A stretch of 64,000 nucleotides of DNA from Turbatrix aceti (taxonomy: Eukaryota > Nematoda > Chromadorea > Rhabditida > Panagrolaimidae). Position 1 is the first letter of the stretch; each line of letters opens with the position of its first letter. Below, in pieces: positions 44,012 to 56,134 of this stretch. The stretch covers positions 7,697,246 through 7,761,245 of the forward strand of contig OZ017770.1 of NCBI GenBank assembly GCA_963969345.1. The letters run 5' to 3'. The notes beneath the pieces are model-generated. The model ran no database searches and had not been told where the DNA came from. It was given only the letters and a program-made list of their open reading frames with translations. The translations under genes and the position numbers were made by a program.

Positions 44012-44497
44012 CTGACGCCGGTGGTCTTTTCCCGTGCCGGAGGATTTGGATTAAACACAAAATAGTGCTAAGAAATGTTAAGCACCGAATGTTAATGTTA
44101 AATGAGCTCTAATGCTTTTACAATAACCCTTATTACGTTCGTTTTTTCTTCAATTTCTGATATTTCCTCGTACATGTCATTGACGCTGAGAACGCTGGCT
44201 TACAAGCGGACAGAACCGGTGGTAATATCAAAGTAATCAAAAGTGGAAAGAAATAGGACACCGCTACTTCCCTATCCTGCTTATCTTTTGAATAATCTCA
44301 TGTTCATCAGGATTTTTGTTCGACACAAAATTATTTTCATATTTTTTCGACAAAGCATGCAGTGGTTGTGGTAAATAACAGTGAACATAATAGAACGATT
44401 TCTGCTTGAAGTGTGCGTCCGTCATAGTCAAGTTAAACAGAATCGTGTGACACCAGAAAAGTAAAGGAAGCTCATTTTTGCCAGTTGTTGTGCTCTC
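44012..44497. other. Divergent promoter region, copy 1 (repeated at 51280-51765)
   Basis: About 490 bp between the small membrane protein gene (minus) and the nuclear receptor gene (plus). No specific element identified. Confidence 0.45.
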
Positions 44498-46095
44498 ATG
44501 GCAACAACCAGTCCAAGTATGTTTCCGTTATTAAAAAACGAAATCATGGATGATAACGGCGGACGACTGATTTGTCGTGTTTGCGGCGATAGCGTGAGTT
44601 TTATAAAAACTTTGCGATGTGGAATCGTTTTGTTTTTATAGGCGGCAGGCAATCATTATTCTCAAATTGTCTGCAATGGATGCAAGGTTTGTTGCCGTGT
44701 TTATCATCGCTTTTATATGACTGGGTTCTTGTCTAGGGTTTCTTTCGGCGCAGCGTATGGAGTCGACGTCAGTATTCGTGCCGATTCGGAGGAGATTGCG
44801 TGGTAGTTAAAGGTGAATAACATGGTTTTATATACATACGCGTATGTTATCGACTTTTAAATAAAACAAACAATTTCAGAATGCAGAAACGTTTGCCGCA
44901 GTTGCAGGTTGAAAAAATGCTTCGATATTGGCATGAATCCCGATGGTATGTCTTTTGGCATTGTTTAAATAATGCAACTCGCTTCAGCGGTACAAAATGA
45001 ACGTGATAAACACTCCAAGTATACGGATAGTCCTACCTCATTCACCTACAGCGCGAATCGTACTACAGGTACTCAGACTGACACGCCAGCGGGCGGAAAA
45101 TGTGCTCCAACAACTTCGGACTGCGAAACTGTATGGCTCGAATTCATCTGTAATCCACGATTTAATGAAGCCACGTTTTAGCTCGATCTACCATCGCCTT
45201 TCTGCAACGATCATCCAGACGACAGCGTGCCGTACAACTTAGTGATGAACGAAAAAGCAGTCTGGGAGACACGGGAGTTGTCAACTCTGCACAACCAACT
45301 AGCACGCGCTGACATTCCCTATCAGGTTGCTTTTCTAAATCCGCTCCTTGTATGTGACAGGTATCAGATGGAGTTCAAACCAAAACAAATTCTCACGCCA
45401 TTGTTACTTATTGATGGCTGGCGTAGACATTTTGTATATTACATAGACTGGATTCGCACTTTCGAAGAATTCCGAAATCTAAATCTTGCCGATCAAATTA
45501 CCCTTTCACGTTGTCGTCTGGTCGATCATGGTTGGTTGTCACACGCGTACCATACCATGCTAACTAATCGCAATGGTATATGCTTTGCCAACGGTGGCTT
45601 TCATCCCCATTACACAGACAGCCAGCATTATCTTAGAGACAAGAGAGTCGACGAATTTTACGATAGCCTGGTTTGCGTTACGGTTGATCACCTTATAGAC
45701 GCTTTGCGCTCCCTCAACGCGGATTACGCCGAATTTATGATATGTAAAGCCGTATTTTTCTTCCGCGAAGAACCCGGCTTATCACATGCGGGAATATGTT
45801 CTGTACAAGAAGCCAGACAGCGATACCTACGCGTATTGTATCGTTACTTGGAGCAAAAACACTCTGATGAACCAAATATCGCCATGGACCGATACACCCG
45901 TCTCTTAGCGTTATCATCAGTCATTACTGTAAGCATTGACTGTCTGACGAAAACATTTTTTTTTTCAAAATTAATTTTCAGTCCCTAAAGTCGATGATGG
46001 ATGATCGCGTCATAATGAATAGCTGCTTCTCAATAATTGACTTTGACACACTCATTGTTGACGTTCATAACAACAACAGCAACAACAGAACATAA
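44498..46095 (+). CDS. Nuclear hormone receptor (copy 1)
   Basis: Ligand-regulated transcription factor, 428 aa. Exons 44498..44593, 44642..44686, 44737..44812, 44880..44945, 44988..45130, 45182..45928 and 45982..46095. The DNA-binding domain is spread over four exons: CRVCGDSAAGNHYSQIVCNG, CKGFFRRSVWSRRQYSCRFG, then GDCVVVKECRNVCRSCRLKK and CFDIGMNPDAVQNERDKH, all eight zinc-binding Cys present and P-box CNGCKG. The hinge is Ser/Thr-rich. The ligand-binding domain (about residues 150-400) contains LLLIDGWRRHFVYYIDWIRT and FEEFRNLNLADQITLSRCRL, the conserved helix 3-5 signature in nematode form, and DYAEFMICKAVFFFREEPGL. A 51-nt intron (45131-45181) with TAG as its last three bases is needed to join hinge and LBD. 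It looks like a nematode-expanded NHR. Second copy at 51766..53363. Confidence 0.88.
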
Positions 46096-47521
46096 AATGA
46101 AACCGCTAACAACAGCTGTAACAAGCTATAAATTTAAATACTATACAGATTATGCAAAAATGGAAAGAGATTTGTACTTTAAAAAGTCATTTTGTTGTAG
46201 ATTAAATAAATTCGTAGGTTAACGATAATTCACGCATGTTAAAAAAAATCAGAAAAATGCATCAAAACCGATGACAGCACTGTGCACAAGCGTTTGGTCA
46301 TTACAGCTACGCACGCACAAAGGTGAATCATGATTTAAAAAAAACATACAAGTCATCCACATGCCTGTCCTGGGCCGATACGTGACATACGACGGATGAC
46401 AAATTAGCGCCATGTCGATAATTCCAATATTCAGTCTTGAAAACAAACACGCGTGTGATCCAAAAACAGAAAAAAATAGTAGAATGTTAAATGAAATCAA
46501 AAATTTAACAAACTTAGGCCAGTCTCATATCCAAAAACGTAACAGAAAAAAAATTATCAAAGGAACCTACACCCGATTGAAAGATCATGTAATCAAATCA
46601 AGCATTAGTGGATCTTATTCCATGTAAAAAAAATTTGATTAAAAAACAGCACCTCGCAGATGATATCCACAAACGGGATTACAAAACATGAAAAAACGCA
46701 ACAAACAGTACGGTAAGGTTCAAAAAGGGTTATGAACGTAATTAAACAAAAAAGAAAGCACGCGTGCGTGTGTGTGTGAATTTTACTAGCGATAGGCAGG
46801 AATAGCATCGTACAATTATTTTTCGTGACGAGATGATTTCAACTGCACCGTGTCTGAAATTTGAATGGAGTGAAATTGTAAATTCAGGCGTTTTGTTGCT
46901 GATCAAAAACAGTGTAACATCGCTTTCGTCTTTTTCGTTTCCGAAGGCCTTTCATCTGAATTTATAATTAGCAACAAAAATTTGAGGTTACTTTTGAACA
47001 AACAATGGCCAAAAAACAGCATGCAAAATTCAGCCAAAAAATTCAGTCTATTTTTTTTCATTGAATATTGTCCGTTTTGTTTGATTTTTTGACCTGTGAA
47101 CTTGTCTTTCTTTTATCATTTATGTTCATGTCCCCAAACTACAAATCTGATCTCATCAGCGAACATCCACATTTTTTGCATAAAACTTGTTTTTGTAGTT
47201 GCTAAACAATTTCAGATAGTTTTTTCTATCATTTGTTGCATTTTGAAAAGTTGTAATTTTTCAAAATGCAATTTTTTATAAAAACCGAAAATTGTAATAA
47301 AAAAATAAACATATTTATTTTATTTGTAGTCCAAACAGAGCTCAAACCGATCTTAAATTTCAAAGCATGACAACTATTTTAAACCCCAATCAACACAGTA
47401 TTTCAAAGCTAATTTATCAAAGTAATCAAAAAACAAAAAACTGACAACGGAAAAAAATCAACAACAATTGATACAATGAACAATTACCCGGCTTTGTTGA
47501 TGACAAAACCCGCAGAAAACT
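46096..47521. other. AT-rich intergenic tail of the duplicated unit, copy 1
   Basis: 1.4 kb, strongly A/T-rich, between the nuclear receptor stop and the unit end (repeated at 53364-54789). Short frames at 46249-46808 and 47096-47281 are compositional. GT-rich GCGTGCGTGTGTGTGTG lies near 46762. Confidence 0.5.
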
Positions 47522-47951
47522 ATTCAATTATTTTGGAATGCACACGTTTGAAATATAAATTTAAAAAAATTTACTGGAACTAAAATAGTCTTTCTAAAAT
47601 ACTTGTTTTCGTTTATTCGACTAGCATCTCTTCACTTTTATTACTTTGGTCATATTACACATGAACTTTTACACTTTTAACTTAGAATGTCATTTTTTCC
47701 TAAGTCACAACAATTGAGTGTTTTTCAATCAGCAAAAAGTAAAAGAAATAAATAAATAGATTGATAGCCGACGAATGGTGACATGTGTCAATGCTTTTAT
47801 AATCCTTTGGTATTTTATTTTTATACTTTTGTTTGTTAACCGTTTTTGAATTACGTTAATTCGTGGAGACCGGGATTTTCTTCATGCAAGTGTTATTTTG
47901 TTTATTATGATACAATTTATTTACGCAAGCAAAAAAAAAGAAGCACAAGAA

Positions 47952-50181
47952 TTAGTACAGTTCGTTGACTTGAATGTTACCGCTGCAATAAACACGAAGC
48001 AAGAAATCAGCTTCATCGTTGGGATCAAAAGTGGACGGAACAATGACGTAGTTGCCTTCTGGAAGTCGAATACGGGTTGTGACTTCGCGGAGATTGATGA
48101 ATGCTGGATTCTTTGCAACCGAGCGTGCAGTGTCAAAGAAAGCACGATCGAGTTTTCCACGAACGATATTGGGCACGGAATAAACGACAAAACCGATTGG
48201 CAGAGAATCGAGGCCTTCAGGACGAAGTTCGCGACGATACTTTTGCAGCACGGCAATAATGACAGTTGCTTTGCCGTCAGCGTCGGTAGCGTTGCCGGCG
48301 ATGGTAAACGACGTTCCGTACTGTGGATTGTTAGGGAAAGAATCTGAAAAAAAATTTCATTGTTCAAGAAAAAAAAATTATTTAAAATCTTACAGGCGTT
48401 GTTGCGACATCCGCCAGCAGTGCCCCTGGCAACGCTCCATTGACCATTTATGGCAGCATTTGTCCAGTGTTTTTCATCGAGAACATTTCGGACTCCGGTC
48501 ATCTGGGCAATTTCGTCCATGATTTCCGGTCCGAGATTGCAGTTGTCGACTTCTTCAAAGTTTTCATAAAAGTCATCAAATGACATCCAAAATTCTCCAT
48601 CCTTGCGCTGCTGGAACTGAAGTTGTTGTTGAGTGCTGCGATCAACCGTGTCCCACTGCGCAGAGTCGTCACTCCAGGCACCATTCCACTCCTGCTCACC
48701 CCAAGGGTTTCTGAGACGAAGCAGCACGGTGCTTCCGTAAGCCGTCTGAACCGTTTGCACGGCAGTGATGCTGTACGCGTGACCGCGAACAAGGCCATTA
48801 TCCAGTCTGGCTTCATAAGCCCCGGGATCTGGCTCAATACTGGCTCCAAAGAGGGAACCCATCTGGAATCCTCTCACCAAAATGGCAAGCAGGTGTTCTT
48901 TCGGGACATCTTTAAGCGTAAAGTATTCGATTAGACCGCCGGTGAAGTCCTCCAGGGCTTCTGCTGTCGAGCCTCCCTTCAACGCTTCGTAGCTGCCGTA
49001 GAGCTTGGCGTAAGCTTTTTCAATAAGAGCGCTCCAAAACTCATTCTTGTGCTCCGAGTGCATATAGATCAGTTCTCCGTTTACGGTTGGCAGTCGATCG
49101 TCGATAACGACGTCAACCCACTCGCCATATCGCCAGAATTGAAAATGAAAGATGCCAGCGTAGTTCTCGACAAAGCTCTGGTCTGGAGGAACGACTCGGT
49201 GGAAAAGTTCGTCGTGCAGCGTAAGATTCGCGGCAGCGGCCAGGAACCAACAGTCTCCAAGCTCGCCTTGCACAACATCGAAACGGCTTTGCTCCCCAAT
49301 CAGAAGTCGAGGATTTTCGATGATTTCCTGTAACAAAAAAAAATTTTAAAAAATTTGTAAAAATTGAAACATACACCGGGGCGTTTCCATTCAATTCTAT
49401 GACGAGGCCTTTCGCTGTAGTACAAGCTACTGGCTTGCGCGGGAAATTCAGGGTCTTCAAAGAGAACACGTTCACGTAAGCAACGCTCACGTTCAGCAGC
49501 AAAATCAAGATTGAAATTCGGAACGCCAGGTTTTGGTGAAACAAAAGGTTTGACCTTTCGCTTAAATTTTCCACTGATCAGATTCTCAAGCATGAGTTTG
49601 CCAATGTCGCTGAGATTGTTATTGTGCCCGCCAAGGTTGAAGAGCACATTTCCAGCAATGGACCCCAGTAGACGACCGGTTTCAGGATGGACATGGAAAA
49701 AGTTGGCCGCTGCACTTCCAATCAGTCCACCGGCAATGCCGCCAATACCGCCACCGGATAGCATGTTGGAAACGCCACCACCGCCGTCGGTGATATTTTG
49801 GATGTGACTGACAATATCCGAAACATGTCCACCGCCAAATCCATCGAGTGCTCCACGAACGACATTTTCAAAATTAAACGAGGGTCCGATGAGATGATTC
49901 TCACCTGTAGAAACCGTATTCAGGTCGTCGTTGTTATCGACGGGAGCAAACCGTGGTTCTCGCTGTTGGTAGTCTTCGGTGTAGTCGCCAGTGTTCTCCT
50001 CGCCGCCATATTGATTGCCGTAGTCTTCGTAGCCGTAGACATCCCCATAATTTTCGTTGTCTGGATTGTCAACGACGTCTTCGTTGACGTCATTGAACTC
50101 TTCTTCGACTTCCTCGACGAATTCATCCAGAGCTTCTTCCACGTCTTCCGCGTACTCGTCGTCATCGTAGTAATCAGACAT
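47952..50181 (-). CDS. clp-1-like: Atypical calpain, clp-1-like (copy 2)
   Basis: Second copy of the calpain gene; exons 49375..50181, 48394..49327 and 47952..48343. No protein difference from copy 1: the same 710 residues with intact Cys (GDCWFLAAA), His (RGHAYSITA) and Asn (RNPWGEQEW). Its 5' flank is the same as that of copy 1 (divergent small membrane protein gene upstream), so both copies should be expressed alike if both exist in the genome. Confidence 0.95.
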
Positions 50182-50780
50182 TTTTAATACTTAAAATGAA
50201 GGTAATTAGAAGATAAAACAAGATATTACAAGTACAAACGACAAATTTCGAAATAAAGCGATAAAAATAATGCACAGAGCCAAACTCTCGCAAAGCACCT
50301 GAGCTGACCATGGAGTCATAGTGACAGGCTCTTGAATATTCTTCCTGTCCTTTTGTGCTATGAGTCAGACAGGCTGTGACAATGTTTGTATGTCGCGCGT
50401 GCGTTCAAATCGATGCGTGGCGATTTACTTTGAAGGTCGATTTTGTGAACGTGAACATAACGGGAACGCAACAAACTTCCGTGTAAAAAAATAAATTTCT
50501 GAGATCGATGCGATTCGTAAAAAAATATACAGGGCAGAGCAACCAACTGTCTGTGCACTCACCGGGAGTACGTACACGTGACAAAAAAACGCCCGTTTTC
50601 AAATGTTACAAAAAGCGGAACCACATCTTTTTTTCCTCCTCAGAGTGTGTGGCCTGCGACAAATAAATGCTTCTTTTCCAGTGTAAACTAACAAAACTGA
50701 CAAAACTATGGTTTGTATGAGCGTTGTATTTTATGTACATTGAACACAAAAAAAAACTATCAGGAAATTTAAACAACGAG

Positions 50781-51279
50781 TTACAATAAAAATTGTGGTG
50801 CGTTTACATCGTCATAAAGGTGATTTCCGTATTGTTGTTCAAATTTACTTTGAATAAGCATTCTGTACTGTGCTTGAGCCGAATTACGACGAAAGCTCTC
50901 TGGTCGCGGTGTTATGGGTCTTTCGATTTCGGTAAGCAGTTCTGAAGCGCCAGCAGAATACGAAAATAACGCCTTGTAACAACAGAATGCGCCAACGCCT
51001 AAAAATCGCAACAAAAAAGTTTTTTTAAACTGTAATGAATGAAACGTTACCGATGACGACTGCTAAGACACAACTGGCGACACAGAGCACAACAACGATA
51101 ACGACAATACTGGATGTTGAACCATTTTGATAGGAAATGGTTGTCAGAGATTCCAAATTATACACTTCCATTGACAAGCAAACTTCTAGCAGCCGACTTG
51201 TAGAACTGTTTGGAAAAATTGTTGCTGTATATAGATGCAAAAGCAGGTACGGCGAAAATGCCGAGCCTTTAATCTCCAT
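50781..51279 (-). CDS. Small single-pass membrane protein, unrecognised (copy 2)
   Basis: Second copy, exons 51051..51279 and 50781..50998, encoding the same 148 residues as the copy at 43513..44011, with the same TM helix and basic tail. No family recognised. Confidence 0.7.
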
Positions 51280-51765
51280 CTGACGCCGGTGGTCTTTTCC
51301 CGTGCCGGAGGATTTGGATTAAACACAAAATAGTGCTAAGAAATGTTAAGCACCGAATGTTAATGTTAAATGAGCTCTAATGCTTTTACAATAACCCTTA
51401 TTACGTTCGTTTTTTCTTCAATTTCTGATATTTCCTCGTACATGTCATTGACGCTGAGAACGCTGGCTTACAAGCGGACAGAACCGGTGGTAATATCAAA
51501 GTAATCAAAAGTGGAAAGAAATAGGACACCGCTACTTCCCTATCCTGCTTATCTTTTGAATAATCTCATGTTCATCAGGATTTTTGTTCGACACAAAATT
51601 ATTTTCATATTTTTTCGACAAAGCATGCAGTGGTTGTGGTAAATAACAGTGAACATAATAGAACGATTTCTGCTTGAAGTGTGCGTCCGTCATAGTCAAG
51701 TTAAACAGAATCGTGTGACACCAGAAAAGTAAAGGAAGCTCATTTTTGCCAGTTGTTGTGCTCTC

Positions 51766-53363
51766 ATGGCAACAACCAGTCCAAGTATGTTTCCGTTATT
51801 AAAAAACGAAATCATGGATGATAACGGCGGACGACTGATTTGTCGTGTTTGCGGCGATAGCGTGAGTTTTATAAAAACTTTGCGATGTGGAATCGTTTTG
51901 TTTTTATAGGCGGCAGGCAATCATTATTCTCAAATTGTCTGCAATGGATGCAAGGTTTGTTGCCGTGTTTATCATCGCTTTTATATGACTGGGTTCTTGT
52001 CTAGGGTTTCTTTCGGCGCAGCGTATGGAGTCGACGTCAGTATTCGTGCCGATTCGGAGGAGATTGCGTGGTAGTTAAAGGTGAATAACATGGTTTTATA
52101 TACATACGCGTATGTTATCGACTTTTAAATAAAACAAACAATTTCAGAATGCAGAAACGTTTGCCGCAGTTGCAGGTTGAAAAAATGCTTCGATATTGGC
52201 ATGAATCCCGATGGTATGTCTTTTGGCATTGTTTAAATAATGCAACTCGCTTCAGCGGTACAAAATGAACGTGATAAACACTCCAAGTATACGGATAGTC
52301 CTACCTCATTCACCTACAGCGCGAATCGTACTACAGGTACTCAGACTGACACGCCAGCGGGCGGAAAATGTGCTCCAACAACTTCGGACTGCGAAACTGT
52401 ATGGCTCGAATTCATCTGTAATCCACGATTTAATGAAGCCACGTTTTAGCTCGATCTACCATCGCCTTTCTGCAACGATCATCCAGACGACAGCGTGCCG
52501 TACAACTTAGTGATGAACGAAAAAGCAGTCTGGGAGACACGGGAGTTGTCAACTCTGCACAACCAACTAGCACGCGCTGACATTCCCTATCAGGTTGCTT
52601 TTCTAAATCCGCTCCTTGTATGTGACAGGTATCAGATGGAGTTCAAACCAAAACAAATTCTCACGCCATTGTTACTTATTGATGGCTGGCGTAGACATTT
52701 TGTATATTACATAGACTGGATTCGCACTTTCGAAGAATTCCGAAATCTAAATCTTGCCGATCAAATTACCCTTTCACGTTGTCGTCTGGTCGATCATGGT
52801 TGGTTGTCACACGCGTACCATACCATGCTAACTAATCGCAATGGTATATGCTTTGCCAACGGTGGCTTTCATCCCCATTACACAGACAGCCAGCATTATC
52901 TTAGAGACAAGAGAGTCGACGAATTTTACGATAGCCTGGTTTGCGTTACGGTTGATCACCTTATAGACGCTTTGCGCTCCCTCAACGCGGATTACGCCGA
53001 ATTTATGATATGTAAAGCCGTATTTTTCTTCCGCGAAGAACCCGGCTTATCACATGCGGGAATATGTTCTGTACAAGAAGCCAGACAGCGATACCTACGC
53101 GTATTGTATCGTTACTTGGAGCAAAAACACTCTGATGAACCAAATATCGCCATGGACCGATACACCCGTCTCTTAGCGTTATCATCAGTCATTACTGTAA
53201 GCATTGACTGTCTGACGAAAACATTTTTTTTTTCAAAATTAATTTTCAGTCCCTAAAGTCGATGATGGATGATCGCGTCATAATGAATAGCTGCTTCTCA
53301 ATAATTGACTTTGACACACTCATTGTTGACGTTCATAACAACAACAGCAACAACAGAACATAA
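51766..53363 (+). CDS. Nuclear hormone receptor (copy 2)
   Basis: Second copy of the NHR; exons 51766..51861, 51910..51954, 52005..52080, 52148..52213, 52256..52398, 52450..53196 and 53250..53363. The same DNA-binding domain (CNGCKG P-box, eight Cys) and ligand-binding domain as copy 1 with no residue change, including the 51-nt in-frame intron at 52399-52449. Confidence 0.88.
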
Positions 53364-54851
53364 AATGAAACCGCTAACAACAGCTGTAACAAGCTATAAA
53401 TTTAAATACTATACAGATTATGCAAAAATGGAAAGAGATTTGTACTTTAAAAAGTCATTTTGTTGTAGATTAAATAAATTCGTAGGTTAACGATAATTCA
53501 CGCATGTTAAAAAAAATCAGAAAAATGCATCAAAACCGATGACAGCACTGTGCACAAGCGTTTGGTCATTACAGCTACGCACGCACAAAGGTGAATCATG
53601 ATTTAAAAAAAACATACAAGTCATCCACATGCCTGTCCTGGGCCGATACGTGACATACGACGGATGACAAATTAGCGCCATGTCGATAATTCCAATATTC
53701 AGTCTTGAAAACAAACACGCGTGTGATCCAAAAACAGAAAAAAATAGTAGAATGTTAAATGAAATCAAAAATTTAACAAACTTAGGCCAGTCTCATATCC
53801 AAAAACGTAACAGAAAAAAAATTATCAAAGGAACCTACACCCGATTGAAAGATCATGTAATCAAATCAAGCATTAGTGGATCTTATTCCATGTAAAAAAA
53901 ATTTGATTAAAAAACAGCACCTCGCAGATGATATCCACAAACGGGATTACAAAACATGAAAAAACGCAACAAACAGTACGGTAAGGTTCAAAAAGGGTTA
54001 TGAACGTAATTAAACAAAAAAGAAAGCACGCGTGCGTGTGTGTGTGAATTTTACTAGCGATAGGCAGGAATAGCATCGTACAATTATTTTTCGTGACGAG
54101 ATGATTTCAACTGCACCGTGTCTGAAATTTGAATGGAGTGAAATTGTAAATTCAGGCGTTTTGTTGCTGATCAAAAACAGTGTAACATCGCTTTCGTCTT
54201 TTTCGTTTCCGAAGGCCTTTCATCTGAATTTATAATTAGCAACAAAAATTTGAGGTTACTTTTGAACAAACAATGGCCAAAAAACAGCATGCAAAATTCA
54301 GCCAAAAAATTCAGTCTATTTTTTTTCATTGAATATTGTCCGTTTTGTTTGATTTTTTGACCTGTGAACTTGTCTTTCTTTTATCATTTATGTTCATGTC
54401 CCCAAACTACAAATCTGATCTCATCAGCGAACATCCACATTTTTTGCATAAAACTTGTTTTTGTAGTTGCTAAACAATTTCAGATAGTTTTTTCTATCAT
54501 TTGTTGCATTTTGAAAAGTTGTAATTTTTCAAAATGCAATTTTTTATAAAAACCGAAAATTGTAATAAAAAAATAAACATATTTATTTTATTTGTAGTCC
54601 AAACAGAGCTCAAACCGATCTTAAATTTCAAAGCATGACAACTATTTTAAACCCCAATCAACACAGTATTTCAAAGCTAATTTATCAAAGTAATCAAAAA
54701 ACAAAAAACTGACAACGGAAAAAAATCAACAACAATTGATACAATGAACAATTACCCGGCTTTGTTGATGACAAAACCCGCAGAAAACTGGATGATTTAT
54801 TTAAACCAATTTTGCTAAATTTACATAAACACAAAAAGAGAAAGAAAAAAA

Positions 54852-55700
54852 TTATTGTTCGGCCGAACGTTTTCGACGTCCGACAACGTTTCGCTGCGAC
54901 GGCGACCTGTGCCGAGGAACGGCTTTGACGATTTCCAGCTTCTTCGCGTTCCAACAGTCGTGAAGCCCAATTCGCGGAAGCTTGATTTTGCGATCGACGA
55001 ACATGGCACCGGGCACTACTTGCAGTAGCCGACACGCGTTGCAAAATATGATGATGCTTTGCGTTGCTTGAAACCTGCCCGGTCACGACACTTAAACGAG
55101 AGAACGCGTACCGGGCAAAAACTCCGGAAAAATAGCATGTCGGGAACGCGTAGTCCGAATCAAACTAAAAAATAAAAACATTTTTTTGTGTTTTTTTTAA
55201 TGAAAAGGGTAAAAACTTACATTTTCGATAAAGGTGTTGTGGCACCTGTGCAACCACCTGTGCAACGAGGCGGTGTTCAACAGTGGTCATTTCTCCTGAG
55301 AATCCGGTCACTGTTGATGGCAGGGACGGTTCGATGCCATTCAGAAGCTGGGAGACGTATTCTGGCCAGCTATTATTTTTTGGTCCCTAAAAACAAAAAA
55401 AACAATGTTGCATGACTAAAAGATCGAACGGTTGCTCGATTTGTAAAACGGATTCACCATTTGGTAAATCCAATTGTAAAATGAATTCACCATTTGGTAA
55501 ATCCAATTGTAAAATGGATTCACCGTTTGGTAATTCCAATTGCAAAATGGATCCACCATTTGGGCGTAGGAAACGCTGCAGCCGCCGTTTCTGATTGAAA
55601 AACGTAGCGGAAACTCCGTAAGCGGCAGCGGATAATTTTCGCGTCAAGAGCATCAAATATTCTGATCCGCGAGCCAGCTTTGTCAAAGTGACTTTCTTCG
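54852..55700 (-). CDS. Unrecognised multi-exon gene with an 11-residue repeat
   Basis: At least three exon-like blocks. Block 1 (about 55445-55700, after a TTTTTAG acceptor) reads KVTLTKLARGSEYLMLLTRK, then LSAAAYGVSATFFNQKRRLQ and FLRPNGGSILQLELPNGE, followed by further ILQLDLPNGE units. If translation starts at the Met at 55651-55653, MLLTRKLSAAAYGVSATFF resembles a mitochondrial presequence. Block 2 (about 55218-55386) reads NNSWPEYVSQLLNGIEPSLP, then VEHRLVAQVVAQVPQHLYRK, and has a good GTAAGT donor. Block 3 (about 54852-55165) starts FDSDYAFPTCYFSGVFARYA; its 3' part is open in all three frames, the most protein-like ending VPGAMFVDRKIKLPRIGLHD, AKKLEIVKAVPR and KRSAEQ-stop. The block 1 to 2 junction lacks a normal donor. 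No family recognised; the model is provisional. Confidence 0.5.
55441..55563. repeat. 33-bp coding tandem repeat
   Basis: About 3.7 copies of a 33-bp unit (TTCACCATTTGGTAAATCCA plus ATTGTAAAATGGA) on the + strand, encoding an ILQLDLPNGES-type 11-mer on the minus strand. Copies differ by one or two bases, and similarity is lost at the outer ends. Confidence 0.9.
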
Positions 55701-55756
55701 CTAAAAATAGGCAGAGTGCAGTTATAAGTATATTTTTTAATCAATCGCGTTTTCAT

Positions 55757-56134
55757 AGGTTATTTGTTTAATTATCGCCCGATTTTGCTTCCATATGATT
55801 TTGAATTTTTTTATATCAGAGCATGCTACGTATTTTTTTTCGTTCAAGGAGTGGACCTCTGAATCATCTGGAATATATTCGTTTTGCGCAACTTTTTTTT
55901 ACACATTACCTAGTGCAATTTGACCGCCTGCTGTAATTTTGATATTAACTTGGGCTTAGAGCTTGGATTAAGACTGCGAGTTGTTTCTTCGCCAGTTGGA
56001 CGCTGTTTTGTACGCGTACACGTATCGACACCGGCGGTCGCATATTGACTCATCGCTTCCTTTACCCGCACATTGATTCGCTGCCTCTTCCATTTCTTTG
56101 TGTATTTGATCGAAATTTTTATGACACTTTAGGA
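55757..56134. other. Intergenic between divergent genes
   Basis: About 380 bp separating the repeat-bearing gene (minus) from ARPC5 (plus). The ARPC5 start is preceded by a TTTAG acceptor. Nothing else recognised. Confidence 0.4.

Larger units (their letters stand above)
40255..47521. repeat. 7.27-kb tandem duplication, copy 1
   Basis: Begins at TTCAATTATTTTGGAATGCA, just 3' of the p38 gene, and ends at ...CGCAGAAAACT. The unit is repeated at an offset of exactly 7,268 bp. Each unit holds a calpain gene (minus), a small membrane protein gene (minus) and a nuclear receptor gene (plus). Wherever the two copies were compared they were identical, including introns, homopolymer runs and intergenic DNA. 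Confidence 0.97.
47523..54789. repeat. 7.27-kb tandem duplication, copy 2
   Basis: Direct-orientation second copy. The copies abut with one extra A (position 47522) between the end of copy 1 and the start of copy 2. After 54789 the sequence departs from copy 1 (GGATGATTTATTTAAACC). The unit ends are not flanked by repeats or transposon ends. Confidence 0.97.

Noticed and set aside
40255..54789. Duplication as a composite transposon or segmental mobile element
   Set aside because: No terminal inverted repeats, target-site duplication, transposase or reverse transcriptase in or around the unit.
54960..55050. DEAD-box helicase-like string (SIIIFCNACR) in one frame
   Set aside because: Only about ten residues match, the surrounding helicase motifs are missing, and the frame is closed by a stop just upstream; treated as chance.
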